Below are positions 53,588 to 64,000 of a DNA stretch of 64,000 nt, one piece after another. The position numbers were made by a program, and so were the translations under genes. Each line of letters starts with the position of its first letter. Within the stretch, counting starts at the first letter, position 1. The notes beneath the pieces are model-generated. The model did no database searches, was not told the DNA's origin, and worked only from the letters and a program-made list of their open reading frames with translations. This DNA comes from Cheiracanthium punctorium (taxonomy: Eukaryota; Arthropoda; Arachnida; Araneae; Cheiracanthiidae): the NCBI GenBank assembly GCA_038373885.1, contig JAWZYV010013531.1, positions 1 through 64,000 on the forward strand. Direction: 5' to 3'.

Positions 53588-56500
53588 CAGAAATTTCGCT
53601 CTCTTCAGAACACGATCTCAAGTTTTATGGCAATTTTTTTTACAGTCTGTGCAACACTGTATTTATATTTGGTGAACAACTTGTGAATAAAATAATAAAT
53701 GAAGAAAAATGTGCATAAAACTCACAGAACAGTTAAAAAAATATGTTTGTTATAAAGTCTCGAAAGGTCCCATTTTTCATCGACAGCAAAGCGTAAAGGA
53801 TTGATCAACCGACACGTGGATCGGAAAGCAAAAATTTAAACGATTAGAAAAGTTTTTGCTTTCCTAAATGATTTTGCTTTCCTAACTGATTAACAAATGC
53901 TTTACTGATGGTAAATAAAGGATCTTTTGTGTTTTAAAAGCGCACGAACAGTTTTTCTTATAACTGCTATGTGCATTTTATGCATCTAAAGTTTTTTATT
54001 AGCTTTTACCTGCAGCACTTTCAGGTGTTATTTTAATCACATAATAAATATTCTAACTAAAGAGTAAGCATGAAATACTTTTAGATTAAGAATACATACT
54101 ATTAGAAAAACAATGGTTAACATAGTTTTACAATGGCTTAGCACTATAAAACAGAAAATACATTATCTCCAAACAAGCTTATCGAAACATTTTTTTTCGG
54201 TTAATTTAAACTTATAATAGATATTCCATTGGTGGAGTCTTAACTTACACTTTAATTTAAAAATCAGCGAATCTCCATGTAATTGATTTCAAAGTGATTT
54301 CTAGCATGAAAAAATCCTGCGGAGAGCCAAAGTAATTTAATATTTTTTTTTAAACTTAAGATCAAGGGTTTCATCTAAACTTAATGCAGATCACACCTTC
54401 AATCTTTTTACTTTAGACAAATTCCACATTAGCGGCTGAAATTTTTATAGAAGTAATACATCATTTCTTTTTAAAAATATATAAGAGAAATGCCTATTAT
54501 TTTTTAAAGGGAACTGATTGATGGTAATAGCTTAAATAAATTTGACTGATTGAAGTTTGGCTTCTTTTATTTATAAAAATTTTAAGTGTAGTGCTATGTG
54601 AATAATCTAATAACGTATAACGTGGTAACAATGTGGTTAAATCTCATGTGATTACATATAGTGTGTAATTAAATGTAATTATATTAATTGCAAAACAGTC
54701 AGTTACTATTTGTGAAAATTTACATATTCATATATTCGTTTTCGTAATTCATAAATTCAAAATTAAGACTAGGAACAAATAAAAACTAAAAGACAAATAT
54801 AAAAGTCAGAATGTCAAATTTTGTGAAGTACAGTTAGTTTTACTGGTATTCACCAGATATTTTTAATCCAAAGAACTGTAAATTTTTTTAATCAACTTAA
54901 ACTGACTTTAATCTTTCAAATACTCTAAAATGACGGCTTTCGCATTTACCCCCCCCCCCTCTCCCCCTCCCTCCTCTAAAAAAACACGCCCACACTTTAT
55001 CAAGGTACAGTCTTGTTAGTTTATAAAAATCGAATTACTTAAGCTGAATTCAAATCGAATTGATGCTGCGTTCTTCAGACACACTAAATTTTATTATATC
55101 TCGCCCAAGTGATTGTCTCCTAGAATGTTTACAGTACCTCACCTTGTTTTAGGCTTTTAGGTTACTCTTTCATAGTTGCATTTGAAATTTTACTGCGAAA
55201 AGCTAGAGGAATTGCTCCAAAAATGATTGTAACTGGCAGATATTGTGATAAATTTACGATATTCGTGCATTTTTACACTTCTTGTTCAAACCCCAGAATT
55301 AACACTGAACTTACAATAATGAGTTTATGCTTTTTAATTTGTAAATCCTGACAAATAATAAGAAAAAGCTACAAAAACAAAGCATGTTTAACTTAAAAAA
55401 AAGAAACCTAGAGCAAAACTAGTGAAAGTTATAATTTCTCCTCCTAAGCCGTCCAATGAAAGTAACTAATATTTGAAATAATTAGATATTACATTTTCGT
55501 AGGTTTTTATACGGCAGGAAATTTTATTATTAAAGAGGAAAGAAAAACTGCTTCAAGTATTAATTTTTTTGCTATTTGAAATCTCATAGGAATACCCAAT
55601 AATCATTTGAAATTTAATTTTAAGTAAATGTAAAATATGGTTATTAATTACACAACCCAATATTCCAAAAAGTACTTAATCCTAAAAAACTCAATTTAAA
55701 TTTGTGCAGTTAATACAGTTCAGTTTTCTTGAACTTGCATTTATAAATTCTATTAAAAACTGCTATTAAAAAGTGATCAAATATATATATGCATAAGCAT
55801 CGAAAAATTTTAATTAAAAGGCACATTTAAATAAAAATATAAATATTGTCCAACTTATTTAATTTCTAATTATTTTATTCAACAATGCAGAGAGTTTTAC
55901 TTTTTGATTGCTCACTAAAACTTTTAAAATAATCTGAATTTATCTTAAACAAGCAGATTTATTGAAATTAAAAATTTAAATCTGCTGAGCTGATCTCAGT
56001 TTAATTTAAAAGAAATGCTTCAAGCGATGTATTTTTCTTTCCTGTAAACCAGTAACTGCGCTACCTTTATTGAAAAATAATCATCTGAAAACGTTTTACT
56101 AAACTTTAGTAGTTCTGCTTTATCTTTTGCTTGTATGCGAACCTTTTAAAGATGGAATTATGACAATCGATTTTCAATTCCAAATAATGCTCGGAGCTTA
56201 ACAAAGTTCTGGATACTTTTAAAGAAACACGCAATTAGGAATGTCTAAAAGTCTTTAGTACAGGAAAACTAGAATGCCGAAAATTCTTCTCATTACTGTT
56301 ATTTATTATTTTGCAATAATTTGGCTGATAAGTAACTCCGGGTCATCAAAACACGAGAAAGCGTTTGCGTGTGCATTATAGATGATTTCGGGTTAACCTT
56401 ATGATGGCTTGAGTCTGTTCAAGTCCGAGAGATTTTACGCGAATAAGAGCACTCTGAAATTTGAGCTAATTAATGAATTACGGCTATTTTATTGCTCTGA

Positions 56501-56784
56501 TATTTCTAGCTTTTCAAAATAAATCATTGACATTTTGTAATAAAGTGAATATACATTCAATTTTTATGTGTTCATGTTTATCAAAATAAATCAATTTTTT
56601 GGAATTAAAAAAAATGATTTTCGTATTTCTTTCAGGTTTTGGGCTATATTATTTGGGCGGGGAGTGTGTTTGTGGGGGTACGGGGGGGAGGTATGAAATA
56701 TAGTTGTATTCAAGTAAATGAAATTTCTACGTGACATGAAAATCTAAAAGTCTCCGACCACTAAAGCTAAAATGGGGAATACTA
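53588..56784. other. Unassigned AT-rich region, 3.2 kb
   Basis: No recognised coding sequence, element end or RNA gene. A pyrimidine run of C and CT at 54950-54975 and a G-rich stretch at 56655-56692 are the only departures in composition. Confidence 0.35.
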
Positions 56785-57689
56785 TACAATGTATCCAAAA
56801 AGATGGTAACGGGCTTTAATTCTTTATTAGAGATAAGCGGGCAGTGTAAATTGAAAAAATGTTCAAAATAAGTTCTGAAATAAGACTCCATTAAGAAAAA
56901 AATTCTCTCGTTCATTTGTATAAAGCTATGCTTTTTATTTTGTATACGACCCCCGTACCAAAACGTTCCCGGTTAGTAAAATGTGCCTCATACACTCAAG
57001 AGGTGATGTACCAAATTTGGGACTTTCATCATACAACGTTGCAGACATATCTTTAAAGAAAGATGATCAGGGACTATAGATGATTTTGACAACGTTTATT
57101 GCTAGAGTGGAAAAAAAAGGTTTTCTTTCGTAATTTCTGTACGACCCCTGAAATGCGATCAGTGATTTTTTCCCTTCGTGAATCCCGGAAAAGTCGTTTA
57201 ACTCAGCGTTATATTTATCTTCATATCTCTGACATTTTTAAAGGTGTATATCTCAAATTTTGTATGTCATCTCATCAGTGTGTGGGACACATTTTACCAG
57301 GGCGGATTAAAGGGGGTGCGGGGGCTGAGGGGGCAACTGCCCCCCTTCCGAGAAAAAAGAAATTAATGTAAAAGATCCCATTTTACTTTCATAAAATGGA
57401 TGTATATGTCAATCTTCTAACTAACCGCCCCTACCGACAAACTCCCCCAACCCCCCCGACAAACTTGCATTAATTCGCCACTGCATTTTACTGATTGGGA
57501 ATTGTTTTGTACGGGGACCGTATACAAATTTAAAAAGTGTAACTTTTTGAATATTAACGAGAAGAATTTTTTCTTAACGGAGTCTTATTTCCGACATTAA
57601 TTTGAACATTTTTTCAATTTACACTGAACGTTTATCTAGAATGGATAAAGAATTAAAGTCCGTTTCCACCATGCTTGGGACACCCTGTA
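56785..57689. mobile_element. Mariner-type MITE with long inverted repeats
   Basis: TA at 56785-56786 and 57688-57689 flank inverted repeats of over 200 bp. Left ACAATGTATCCAAAAAGATGG corresponds to the complement of right CCATGCTTGGGACACCCTGT. Blocks TTTAATTCTTTAT, CAGTGTAAATTGAAAAAATG and CCCCCGTAC recur in both arms. The consensus tip CAGGGTGTCCCAA is that of a common arthropod mariner group. Related pieces lie at 19068 and 23965. No transposase remnants recognised. Confidence 0.75.
57290..57491. mobile_element. hAT MITE nested in the mariner MITE, with perfect 8-bp duplication
   Basis: The element 57298-57483 (186 bp) begins CAGGGCGGATTAA and ends TTAATTCGCCACTG. CATTTTAC is present on both sides (57290-57297 and 57484-57491), a perfect 8-bp target duplication. 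The interior is G- then C-rich and non-coding. Confidence 0.9.
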
Positions 57690-58372
57690 TATCCCGTAAT
57701 CTCTCCTTAGCTCTTGCGGCTATGCCCTTGCATAGCATGAATTGTCGAACATCCAGCCAATCAAACCGTTTTTGATTACTGGAATTCTTGTAAGACGTAC
57801 ATTTTATTGTTAAACAGATGTGCAGTCATCCGACAAACAGAAAATAATTATATAAGTAATAAGAAATATATAAGTATGTGCTACAGCATTTTTAAAGAAA
57901 GTGAGTTTGAAAATGAGAAAAAAAACTCAGGTATAGAGTTAAAAGATATGAAACTCTACAAGCGTCTATTTTGCAATGGTGTACAATAATGCGAATAGGA
58001 CGAACTAACACAAGCACTTCCTGCTTTCAGTGTAAAAATCGTATGCCCTAGAGTGCTTTTTCAGATTCAATTGCAACCATGAATAACTTTCTAAACCACT
58101 TTTTCTTAAAAATTCAACAATTTTATGGTAGCTAAGTTTCGAATTTCATCACTAAAAACGATGCGAGAGACCTAGTTGCGTCGCTCATCTTACTTTTCTA
58201 AGTCTAGACATCACTTTTATAAGTATACTTACATGCTTTCACAAACAAAATAGTCGAACCTCTTAAATGATTTAAATCCTGTCTACCGCATCTAACAGAA
58301 AGATTCTACGTATTGAATGCCTCATTAAATTCAACAAGGAAGTAAATTTTTCTTTTCGCATGCTTTATATAG
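57690..58372. other. Unassigned region
   Basis: Short frames only; nothing recognised. Confidence 0.3.
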
Positions 58373-59871
58373 TTACTCTGTAGTCCAGATATCTTCTGAT
58401 CTTCAGATAGTCGTTACAAAAATTTTGATTTTGCTTACTGGTTCCCAAATCAAGAGTATACTCCAGGGATCCATTATCCTAAAATAAACGGAGAACAAGA
58501 TGAAATACAAAACACAAAAACGTAGAAAGCAATATTCCAGTCGTATATGTAAGCCTGTTCAAAACAATATATTAGATAAAAACAAAATGGTAAGTCTAAA
58601 TAAAGGCTTGCAAAGCTCGACGGTTATCTTAGAAAAATATATTTTGAGTGTAGAGACTAAAAAATATTTCATCAAAAACATGTAATATCAATTTCCTGAA
58701 AAGTTATTTTAATAATAGAATATTTGAAATGTTCCCAAAATTGAAACATTTATTTGATATAGATTTTTTTGAGAAATTGTTCACTATTGCAAATTAGAAA
58801 ACCTAGCAATGTAGATTACAGATTAAATTATTGTTCTTCTAATGCATGGTAACATCATGATGAGTTTCTGTCTTTAAATAACATTGCAAATTATTCAACA
58901 GCAGTGAAATTAATTGTGGTTTATTAGTGTAGGATTTTATGGAGCAGTATTTTAATAATGAAAAATTTTCACATGCTTACTAAAAATTGCCAAATTTCCT
59001 AAAACTATTGATTTAGTAATTTTTTGCAATAGTACATTTCTTAGATTGGTTTTTGATAAAAATGCATAATGAGTGAGCTTTTTTAAAGAAAAATTGCATC
59101 GAAGTTTGTTCATTTGTCTCTGTTTAATGACTTTTAAGAAATTTGAAATTATATATTTAATTTTGAATGACATATTTTTAAGAAAGCAATATGTTAGGTT
59201 TTAAAAATACAATTGGAAACCATCGAATTTTGAATAAATGAAAATAATTTCAAATTACACGTATCTATTGACGATTTACTATCTTGCAATTGAAAATTTT
59301 ACAACCTCGTTTCGCAGAAACGTTTTGTGTTTGATTTTACAATTATAAGTTTTTCTCCCATGTTGAATGCATTTCTCAAATATTTTCTGGTGCATTTCAA
59401 CCTTTTTAGAGGCCATTTGTTTTCGCCGTCTAATTTAAACATATTCGATAACATTGAATAAAGACGAAATCTAACTTTGGAACACCTTATTTCATGCACT
59501 GTGTAAGAAAGTTATTTTTTTTCTTTGTTGTACATTTTATAAAGTGACTCTGAATAGAACATTTTCTGTAGTTCCTCATTTCTTTTGATCTTAAGATACT
59601 TGTTACAAAGCTTGCTTTTGCTTACTGGTTTCCAAACTCAATAGAATTCGCGAGGGATCCATTATTTTAAAATAGACAGAGAGAGAAAGAGAGGGGGGGA
59701 AAAAACCCTAAAAGCATCGAGTGCAATTTTTGGTCATATATATAAGCTGTTGAAAACAATATTTCAGAGAACAAAATGGTTAAGTCCAAATAAAAGCCTG
59801 AAAACTTCGACAGGACTAGTATTTTATAAAAAATTCTGTGTTTGTATAGAATCTATTAGGCTAGAAATATA
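58373..59871. repeat. Tandem segmental duplication, units about 1.19 kb apart
   Basis: 58373-58681 recurs at about 59560-59871. Examples: TTTTGCTTACTGGTTCCCAAATCAA (58430) with TTTTGCTTACTGGTTTCCAAACTCAA (59617), and GGGATCCATTATCCTAAAATA (58468) with GGGATCCATTATTTTAAAATA (59655), and ACAAAATGGTAAGTCTAAATAAAGGC (58583) with ACAAAATGGTTAAGTCCAAATAAAAGC (59771). The second unit is cut at 59872 by an LTR relic. Neither unit codes for a recognised protein. Confidence 0.7.
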
Positions 59872-60460
59872 CTGTTACGATTTTTTTGGGGGGGTGATTT
59901 GCTCTTTAGTGGTTAAATTTAGGCTAAAATTCGTATTCTATGAGTCGAATAATTAAAATTTGCATTTTGTTCATGCAAATCGATTTTTTTGACAAATATT
60001 GACGGTATTGCATAGCCTACTTCAGTTTTAGGGACTTATTTTTGGTGCCAAATTTAACGATATTTTACGAAAAAGTCGCTAAGCTTTCGCCCTGTAATGT
60101 TTGCTTTCCTGCACAGATATTACGCAATAGCATTAGTATTACGTAATCATTATATGCGACCAATAGGAAGTGCCATCAAATTAGAAAGGTGTCGAGAACA
60201 GTAGGAACGTTTGAGAAACAGGTGCGTGAGTATAAAAGGACAGGTCACCCCAGAGAGAGGGAGCTTTCGCATGTCACTAGCAGATAAACTTTCGTTATCT
60301 TTCGTTGTATTGAGGTATTATAAGCGACTGTTTCCTGCTTGTTTTCATAAGGCTGTTAATGAATATTTCTTTGCTGTATGCTGAGGAGCAGCTGAGAGTC
60401 TGTTCAAAAATTTCCACCGAAATCTATCCTGTGAAATCATTTTATTGAATGGGAAATACA
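59872..60460 (+). mobile_element. Degenerate gypsy LTR, truncated
   Basis: It begins TGTTACGATTTTTTTGG and keeps, in order, AAAATTCGTATTCTA, GGGACTTATTTTTGGTGCCAAATTT, GTCGCTAAGCTTTCG, a TATA-like AGTATAAAAGG near 60229, and GGGAAATACA at the end, all matching positions in the LTR at 30851. A hAT-like tip (60461) follows where the LTR should continue. Confidence 0.65.
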
Positions 60461-60530
60461 CAGTGCCGGATTAAGACAGCGCGGGGCCCGTAGCAAATGT
60501 TACCAAGGGGTCCCCTGCTCAGTGAAGCAC
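60461..60530. mobile_element. hAT-type tip
   Basis: CAGTGCCGGATTAAGACAGC begins directly at the broken LTR and resembles the ends at 57298 and 62480. No matching right end was found. A (TA)n run follows. Confidence 0.4.
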
Positions 60531-62028
60531 CTATATATATATATATATATATATGTTCACCCACACATTAAAGTAATAGAGCTAAATTGAATGAGAAAAT
60601 AAATAGTGCTAATTATATTACAATTTATGTTTAGTGCTAATTAATGGTATTACTAATGCTAATTAGATGTAAACAAAACTAAAAGGTCCCACGTGTTATA
60701 TTTGCGAGAGGTTTATCCCAGCCCTTCCTCCACCTTGGGTGAGCTAATCTGTAGGTTTTGTACGATAATAAAATAAAACACAACTTTTACGAATTTTCTT
60801 GATTCAAAATGAACAAATTTGAGTTAACATTAGACAAATAAATTTCTCCAAGTAAATTAGTGTGCGGAAAAAATTCCCGTCAAAATAAAGTGGGGGGGGG
60901 GGGCAAATAGATAGTGAGACTGGCGATGTTTAAAGTTATTTATTCGTACAACTCAGGTTTTTTTTAAATGAATGTTAATGTTCATGGATATATATTTGGA
61001 ATTTCTAACACTTCCCACCTTTCCCATATGCAAACATATAACTAGACAAGTTTACACACATAAAATAATAATTGTTTCTGTAAAATTTTTAAAACCATCG
61101 AAAACAATATGTACTTTAAACTGTGCCCTTAAACACTATTTTTTCCCCTATAAAAATACATGCTTGTAAAATTATTTCATTATCTGGACGGTTTTTACTA
61201 ATTATAGGTTACATATTTTTAACTTCTCTTAATTTATTTAATGGGTTAATTCATAAGAAATCGAACTGGGGATAGATAGATCTAGCACAATAATACCTCC
61301 ACCATTCAAAATATACTGCATACACGGAAGGCATTTAAACTGTACACGCTTGTACAGGGGGACTGTTACTTCCACATACCGCTTGGAACACTTCTAAAGG
61401 TCATTTCGTTAGTGTTCTACAAGCATATGTACATTACTTTTCAACTTATCTTCGTTAAAATGATATAAAATATTTTGCTCAAAAAAAAATCTTTATAAGA
61501 GGAATAGAATAATCTATATAATAAATAATAAAAAATTCGGATAAAACATTCATTATCGTATTACGTTCAAATGTTTTTGCAAGACATAATAATCTTAAAT
61601 GTGACAAGTAATTTGTGAGTTTCTTTGTGGGTCAAGAGTATCCGAGAATTCTTTTTGTTTTCAGTTTGCCTGAGGTTATGGCTTCTCGGATACCCCGACC
61701 GTGCGAAGATCCTCTCGGTTCTAATTATTTTATTTGAACGAACGTACTGGCATTCGCGCACTTGACCTGTGGTTTCGACCGGCCAAAAATCAATTCTTTC
61801 ATATTTAACGTGGTTAATTTCCGAGATTAATAAGATAATTTATCGTAATAGTGGATTCCCCAACTATAAAAAAATGACTTACATTCTATATATTATTATT
61901 GTTTCAAAAAATAATTCGCCTTTGTTTAAATATTGTAAAATGTAAAATAAATAATTAAGTAAAAACAAAGCAAGCCAACTACCAAAAGCCTTCTAAGATA
62001 GTTTACACCCTAGTACACCTTAGAATTT
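60531..62028. other. Unassigned AT-rich region
   Basis: A G run near 60892 and an 11-bp inverted pair (GTATCCGAGAA, about 61638, and TTCTCGGATAC, about 61683). No coding evidence. Confidence 0.35.
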
Positions 62029-62075
62029 CGCCAAAGCCACACTGTAAAATACCTTTTAGATGTGTGGCTTTGGCG
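62029..62075. repeat. Perfect 14-bp hairpin with 19-base loop
   Basis: CGCCAAAGCCACAC at 62029-62042 is complementary to GTGTGGCTTTGGCG at 62062-62075. It stands in AT-rich DNA, and no element is recognised around it. Confidence 0.7.
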
Positions 62076-62479
62076 TAAAATGCCGTGGATGCCTGTAAAA
62101 TGCCTTTACTGTAAAATAAAAGAACTTTGGGGCTGCCCAACATCCGTTTAAAATACCATTCTCATATTTACTAAAAAACAAAATAACTTTGTCCAATATT
62201 TAAATAAAAATTATTGTTTCGTGGGGGATTATTATTGATTATGCGGCGCGTTTTTCCTACAACCTTAATCCTATGGATCTCAGCTCTCGGGGAAATGCAG
62301 AAGGTCAACTCGCGTTCCAGAGAACATCTTCAGAAATAGCCACAAATATTTCCGTTCTATTGAGTCATTTTGAAAAAGTTTGATTATACAACTTCATTAA
62401 AAAATTCTTTCGACTTGTTACTGAAAAGTCCCTGAAACGATCGGGACAGATAGACTACAGCCTAATGAATAATCCGGCC
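62076..62479. other. Unassigned spacer
   Basis: The word CTGTAAAATA seen in the loop of the preceding hairpin recurs here near 62110. Nothing else recognised. Confidence 0.3.
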
Positions 62480-62647
62480 CACTGACGGATTAATACAATT
62501 TTGTGGGTGGAGGCTTGGATGGAAGATTCACATACATATATATATATATAAATTTTATGGAAGTAAGTTGGGATTGTTTACATTAATTTCATTTTTCTCG
62601 GGAGGGGCGGTCACCTCCTCCGACCCCCTCCCTTTAATCCGACCTTG
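62480..62647. mobile_element. hAT MITE
   Basis: CACTGACGGATTAA at the left and TTTAATCCGACCTTG at the right are imperfect inverted ends of the same family as 57298-57483. Flanks ATCCGGCC and ATCAGACC agree at six of eight positions, consistent with an aged 8-bp duplication. Confidence 0.6.
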
Positions 62648-63060
62648 ATCAGACCCTGAGTCTGTTTTTTGTTTCGGCACTTAGTTTTCTTTCTATGTTT
62701 TGTTTATTTCTGGATTCATTCTTCAAATAAAGACAAAAATGTAACATTATTGGTAAGGAATCCATTTTCTAAAGGCCATAGGTGGGGGTGCAAGGATCTG
62801 GATACCCCTCCTCCGTTTGTCCGAGTTTCGCTTTTAGTCAACGAAAAGATAATGATACAGCCTTTCTTTCTGTCTTTCTTTTATTTCCCCCCTTTTGGAT
62901 GCTCCCTGAAATTTTTTACTGAGAACCGTGTTTTTGTTCCACAGTATTGTTGGATATACTCTTGTGTGTGTTCTTATTGCTGACTTTAGAATACTATTCA
63001 GTTTCGCCTAGGTAATGAGTTGACTAAATAATGCAGGCATGCAACAGCCACATTAAATAT
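62648..63060. other. Unassigned region
   Basis: Contains a chance 104-codon frame with low-complexity aromatic sequence. No recognised feature. Confidence 0.3.
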
Positions 63061-63536
63061 ATTAATGACTATGTCATTTTATCTCTCACCCCCTTTTGAA
63101 AATGTGACATAAAAATAAGACACGAAAATGCGTTACGAAAACGCGACATAAAAGTAAGAATAAATGTCCGCTGAAAATGTTAGTATGTGTTACGTAAACC
63201 ACCGTTTTCTATAAGCTCCGTAAGGTTGCATTTATTTGATAAAATGATTGTTTAAAAATTTCATCCGTTTATTTAAATACTATTAGTTCACAACTGCTTT
63301 AATCTATTGTTACAATATTTCGTAAGCTGTAGAATATACATCACAAGTATATTTTACATATATTTAAATACTATTAGTTCACAAGAGCTTTAATCTATTG
63401 TTACAATATTTACTAAGCTGTAGAATGTGCATCACATGTATTTTTCTATAAATAGGTTACAATCCTAAAAATTTCAACATGGGGTTACCAGGTGAAATAC
63501 ACGATAGATGAGAGATAAAATGACATAGTCCATTAA
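63061..63536. mobile_element. MITE with inverted ends and internal tandem duplication
   Basis: GACTATGTCATTTTATCTCTC at 63067-63087 is the exact complement of 63510-63530, and the match continues outward through ATTAAT. Inside, a unit of about 93 bp (from TTTAAATACTATTAGTTCACAA, 63271 and 63364) is duplicated in tandem. The superfamily is unknown because no target duplication is clear. Confidence 0.6.
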
Positions 63537-64000
63537 TGCCGTTTTAATATGGCAATCATGAAACTAAAAAATTAGGAGGGTTCAGAGGGGTCTCCCATTG
63601 ACAAGGCTCGAACAGCCGAGTTATACATATATTCTTTCAATGAGTTGTCTACAACTGATTTACAGTTCCACTATATAGAGCTTTAGAAATTGTCTTATCC
63701 AAAAAATAAATAAATGAAAATGAAAAGAAAGAAAGAAAGAAAAAAAGAATTACAAAATTTATCTGTTGCCTTAAAAAATCAAGAAAGATAAATCATGCCA
63801 AGCTCATAGATTATAAAACACTTTCCAATACAAAGTATTTTTGCGCCAAATCTGCTGTGTCTTTTAGTTAAAACTGGCGAGATTTCGTAGATAAAAAAAT
63901 GTTGTATTATCACTATAAATGCAATTTTATGAGACCCTGTAAAAGACCTTTAATTTTTTTTAGCGTTTAACTGAAAAATATAAAAATTTTATACTCATTG
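63537..64000. other. Unassigned sequence to the window end
   Basis: A GAAA-rich run near 63725. No gene or element recognised. Confidence 0.3.

Noticed and set aside
62669..62983. 104-codon frame rich in F, C and S
   Set aside because: Low-complexity aromatic composition from T-rich DNA, with no motif.

Overview
The window is AT-rich, intron-and-repeat-dense eukaryotic DNA in which I recognise no intact host gene. The mix of elements (Ty3/gypsy LTR retrotransposon, hAT, Tc1 and mariner elements, TTAA-specific piggyBac-type MITEs, Helitrons and tRNA-derived SINEs) is typical of an arthropod. The style of the LTR and hAT families makes an arachnid, perhaps a spider, my best guess, but that is inference. 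Almost everything that can be named here is a mobile element or its debris.

Layout. 1-480: the 3' end of a gypsy-type pol plus LTR-like tail. 837-1098: a nearly perfect 262-bp palindrome. 2230-3241: degenerate monomers ending in a Helitron-type 3' terminus. 3758-4272: a TTAA-flanked MITE. 7530-7640 and 13362-13615: copies of a tRNA-derived SINE. 8529-9194 and 52864-53587: two rearranged copies of another TTAA element with a long central hairpin. 14385-18821: a hAT element with a perfect 8-bp target-site duplication, into which a second, BED-finger hAT element (14577-17712) has inserted. 19068-26113: LTR relics, mariner tips and a palindromic mariner derivative. 27520-29800: an old tandem duplication of unknown non-coding sequence.

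30847-37917 is the best preserved element: a full-length Ty3/gypsy retrotransposon with about 905-bp LTRs that are over 99% alike, a 4-bp target duplication, PBS, PPT, gag, protease, reverse transcriptase-RNase H and integrase. Despite the young LTRs its reading frame is broken by two stops and several frameshifts.

38590-46260 holds three divergent copies of one duplicon, separated by a deleted mariner (40164-40705), a DDE transposase fragment and a Helitron of about 2.2 kb (42475-44673). One duplicon copy keeps a 94-codon open frame on the minus strand. 46431-47713 is a palindromic Tc1 derivative with two mirrored transposase 3' ends. 48790-49600 is the 5' end of another BED-finger hAT. 56785-57689 is a long-TIR mariner MITE holding a small hAT MITE with a perfect 8-bp duplication. 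58373-59870 is another tandem duplication, broken by an LTR relic at 59872. The last 4 kb carry two more MITEs and short hairpins.

The genes do not work together as a pathway. The biology is mobile-element dynamics: nested insertion, internal deletion, palindromisation of Tc1/mariner ends, and segment inversion inside a TTAA element. The most unusual signal is a terminal hairpin of the TTAA element whose stem is kept by paired base changes between the two copies.
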